A model generated the notes under the pieces. It saw nothing but the letters and a program-made list of their open reading frames with translations, did no database searches and was not told the origin of the DNA. The position numbers and the translations under genes were made by a program. From Yinghuangia sp035454725 (GTDB lineage Bacteria; Actinomycetota; Actinomycetes; Streptomycetales; Streptomycetaceae), in NCBI RefSeq assembly GCF_051388935.1, contig NZ_JBPKBI010000012.1, positions 161,115 to 225,114 of the forward strand: a stretch of 64,000 nt of DNA. Reading direction: 5' to 3'. Below are positions 63,962 to 64,000 of this stretch, one piece after another. How positions within the stretch are numbered: the first letter of the stretch is position 1; each line of letters begins with the position of its first letter.

Positions 63962-64000
63962 CTTGGAGGTAGGGCGCGGCTGGCTGCCGCGTGGCCTCCT

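Overview
The window is high-GC actinomycete chromosome. Evidence: strong codon bias, many GTG and TTG starts, GGAGG-type ribosome sites, 4-base gene overlaps, promoters that fire directly onto start codons, and many TetR, SDR and acyl-CoA dehydrogenase genes. A Streptomycetaceae-like host fits; the genus cannot be fixed from sequence alone. It is a draft assembly: two N gaps (6352-6491 and 7632-7776), a poly-G run, and a mis-joined 103-bp duplication around a single N at 55919.

Layout. 1-2760 is ordinary: a truncated carboxymuconolactone-decarboxylase protein, a DMT permease, a beta-carbonic anhydrase and a worn ArsR regulator. 2949-20000 is a catabolic region: an oligopeptide-type binding lipoprotein divergent from an amidohydrolase, three TetR regulators, a paired acyl-CoA dehydrogenase operon, an orphan branched-chain-type binding lipoprotein, a thiolase/acyl-CoA dehydrogenase operon, an SDR, a lipase-like hydrolase and an acyl-CoA ligase. 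20413-29409 is sulfonation operon A: LysR, two SDRs, a sulfotransferase, an unrecognised protein, then cysD-cysNC-cysQ behind its own hairpin. 29699-31087 is a second orphan binding lipoprotein. 38394 down to 31221 (minus strand) is a six-gene CoA pathway (ligase, two amidohydrolases, enoyl-CoA hydratase, two acyl-CoA dehydrogenases, the last frameshifted), divergent from a P450/SDR pair. 41051-45507 is a LysR (OxyR-like) gene divergent from sdhCAB. 46085-54765 is sulfonation operon B: SDR, sulfotransferase, metallo-beta-lactamase-fold protein, sugar-isomerase-like protein, alcohol dehydrogenase, then a second cysD-cysNC-cysQ ending in a perfect hairpin. 55063-64000 is accessory: a hydrolase, unknown proteins, a diverged prolyl oligopeptidase, tRNA fragments in permuted order, and a response-regulator-like gene cut short at what may be the end of an insertion element.

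How it may work together. The central signal is two complete PAPS cycles (ATP sulfurylase, APS kinase and PAP phosphatase), each placed with a PAPS-type sulfotransferase and SDRs, with no PAPS/APS reductase or sulfite reductase in the window. This points to O-sulfonation of a metabolite rather than sulfate assimilation. The surrounding enzymes (two heterodimer-type acyl-CoA dehydrogenase pairs, two CoA ligases, thiolase, hydratase, P450, amidohydrolases) resemble steroid or terpenoid side-chain and ring degradation. The substrate and the true link between the blocks are inference.
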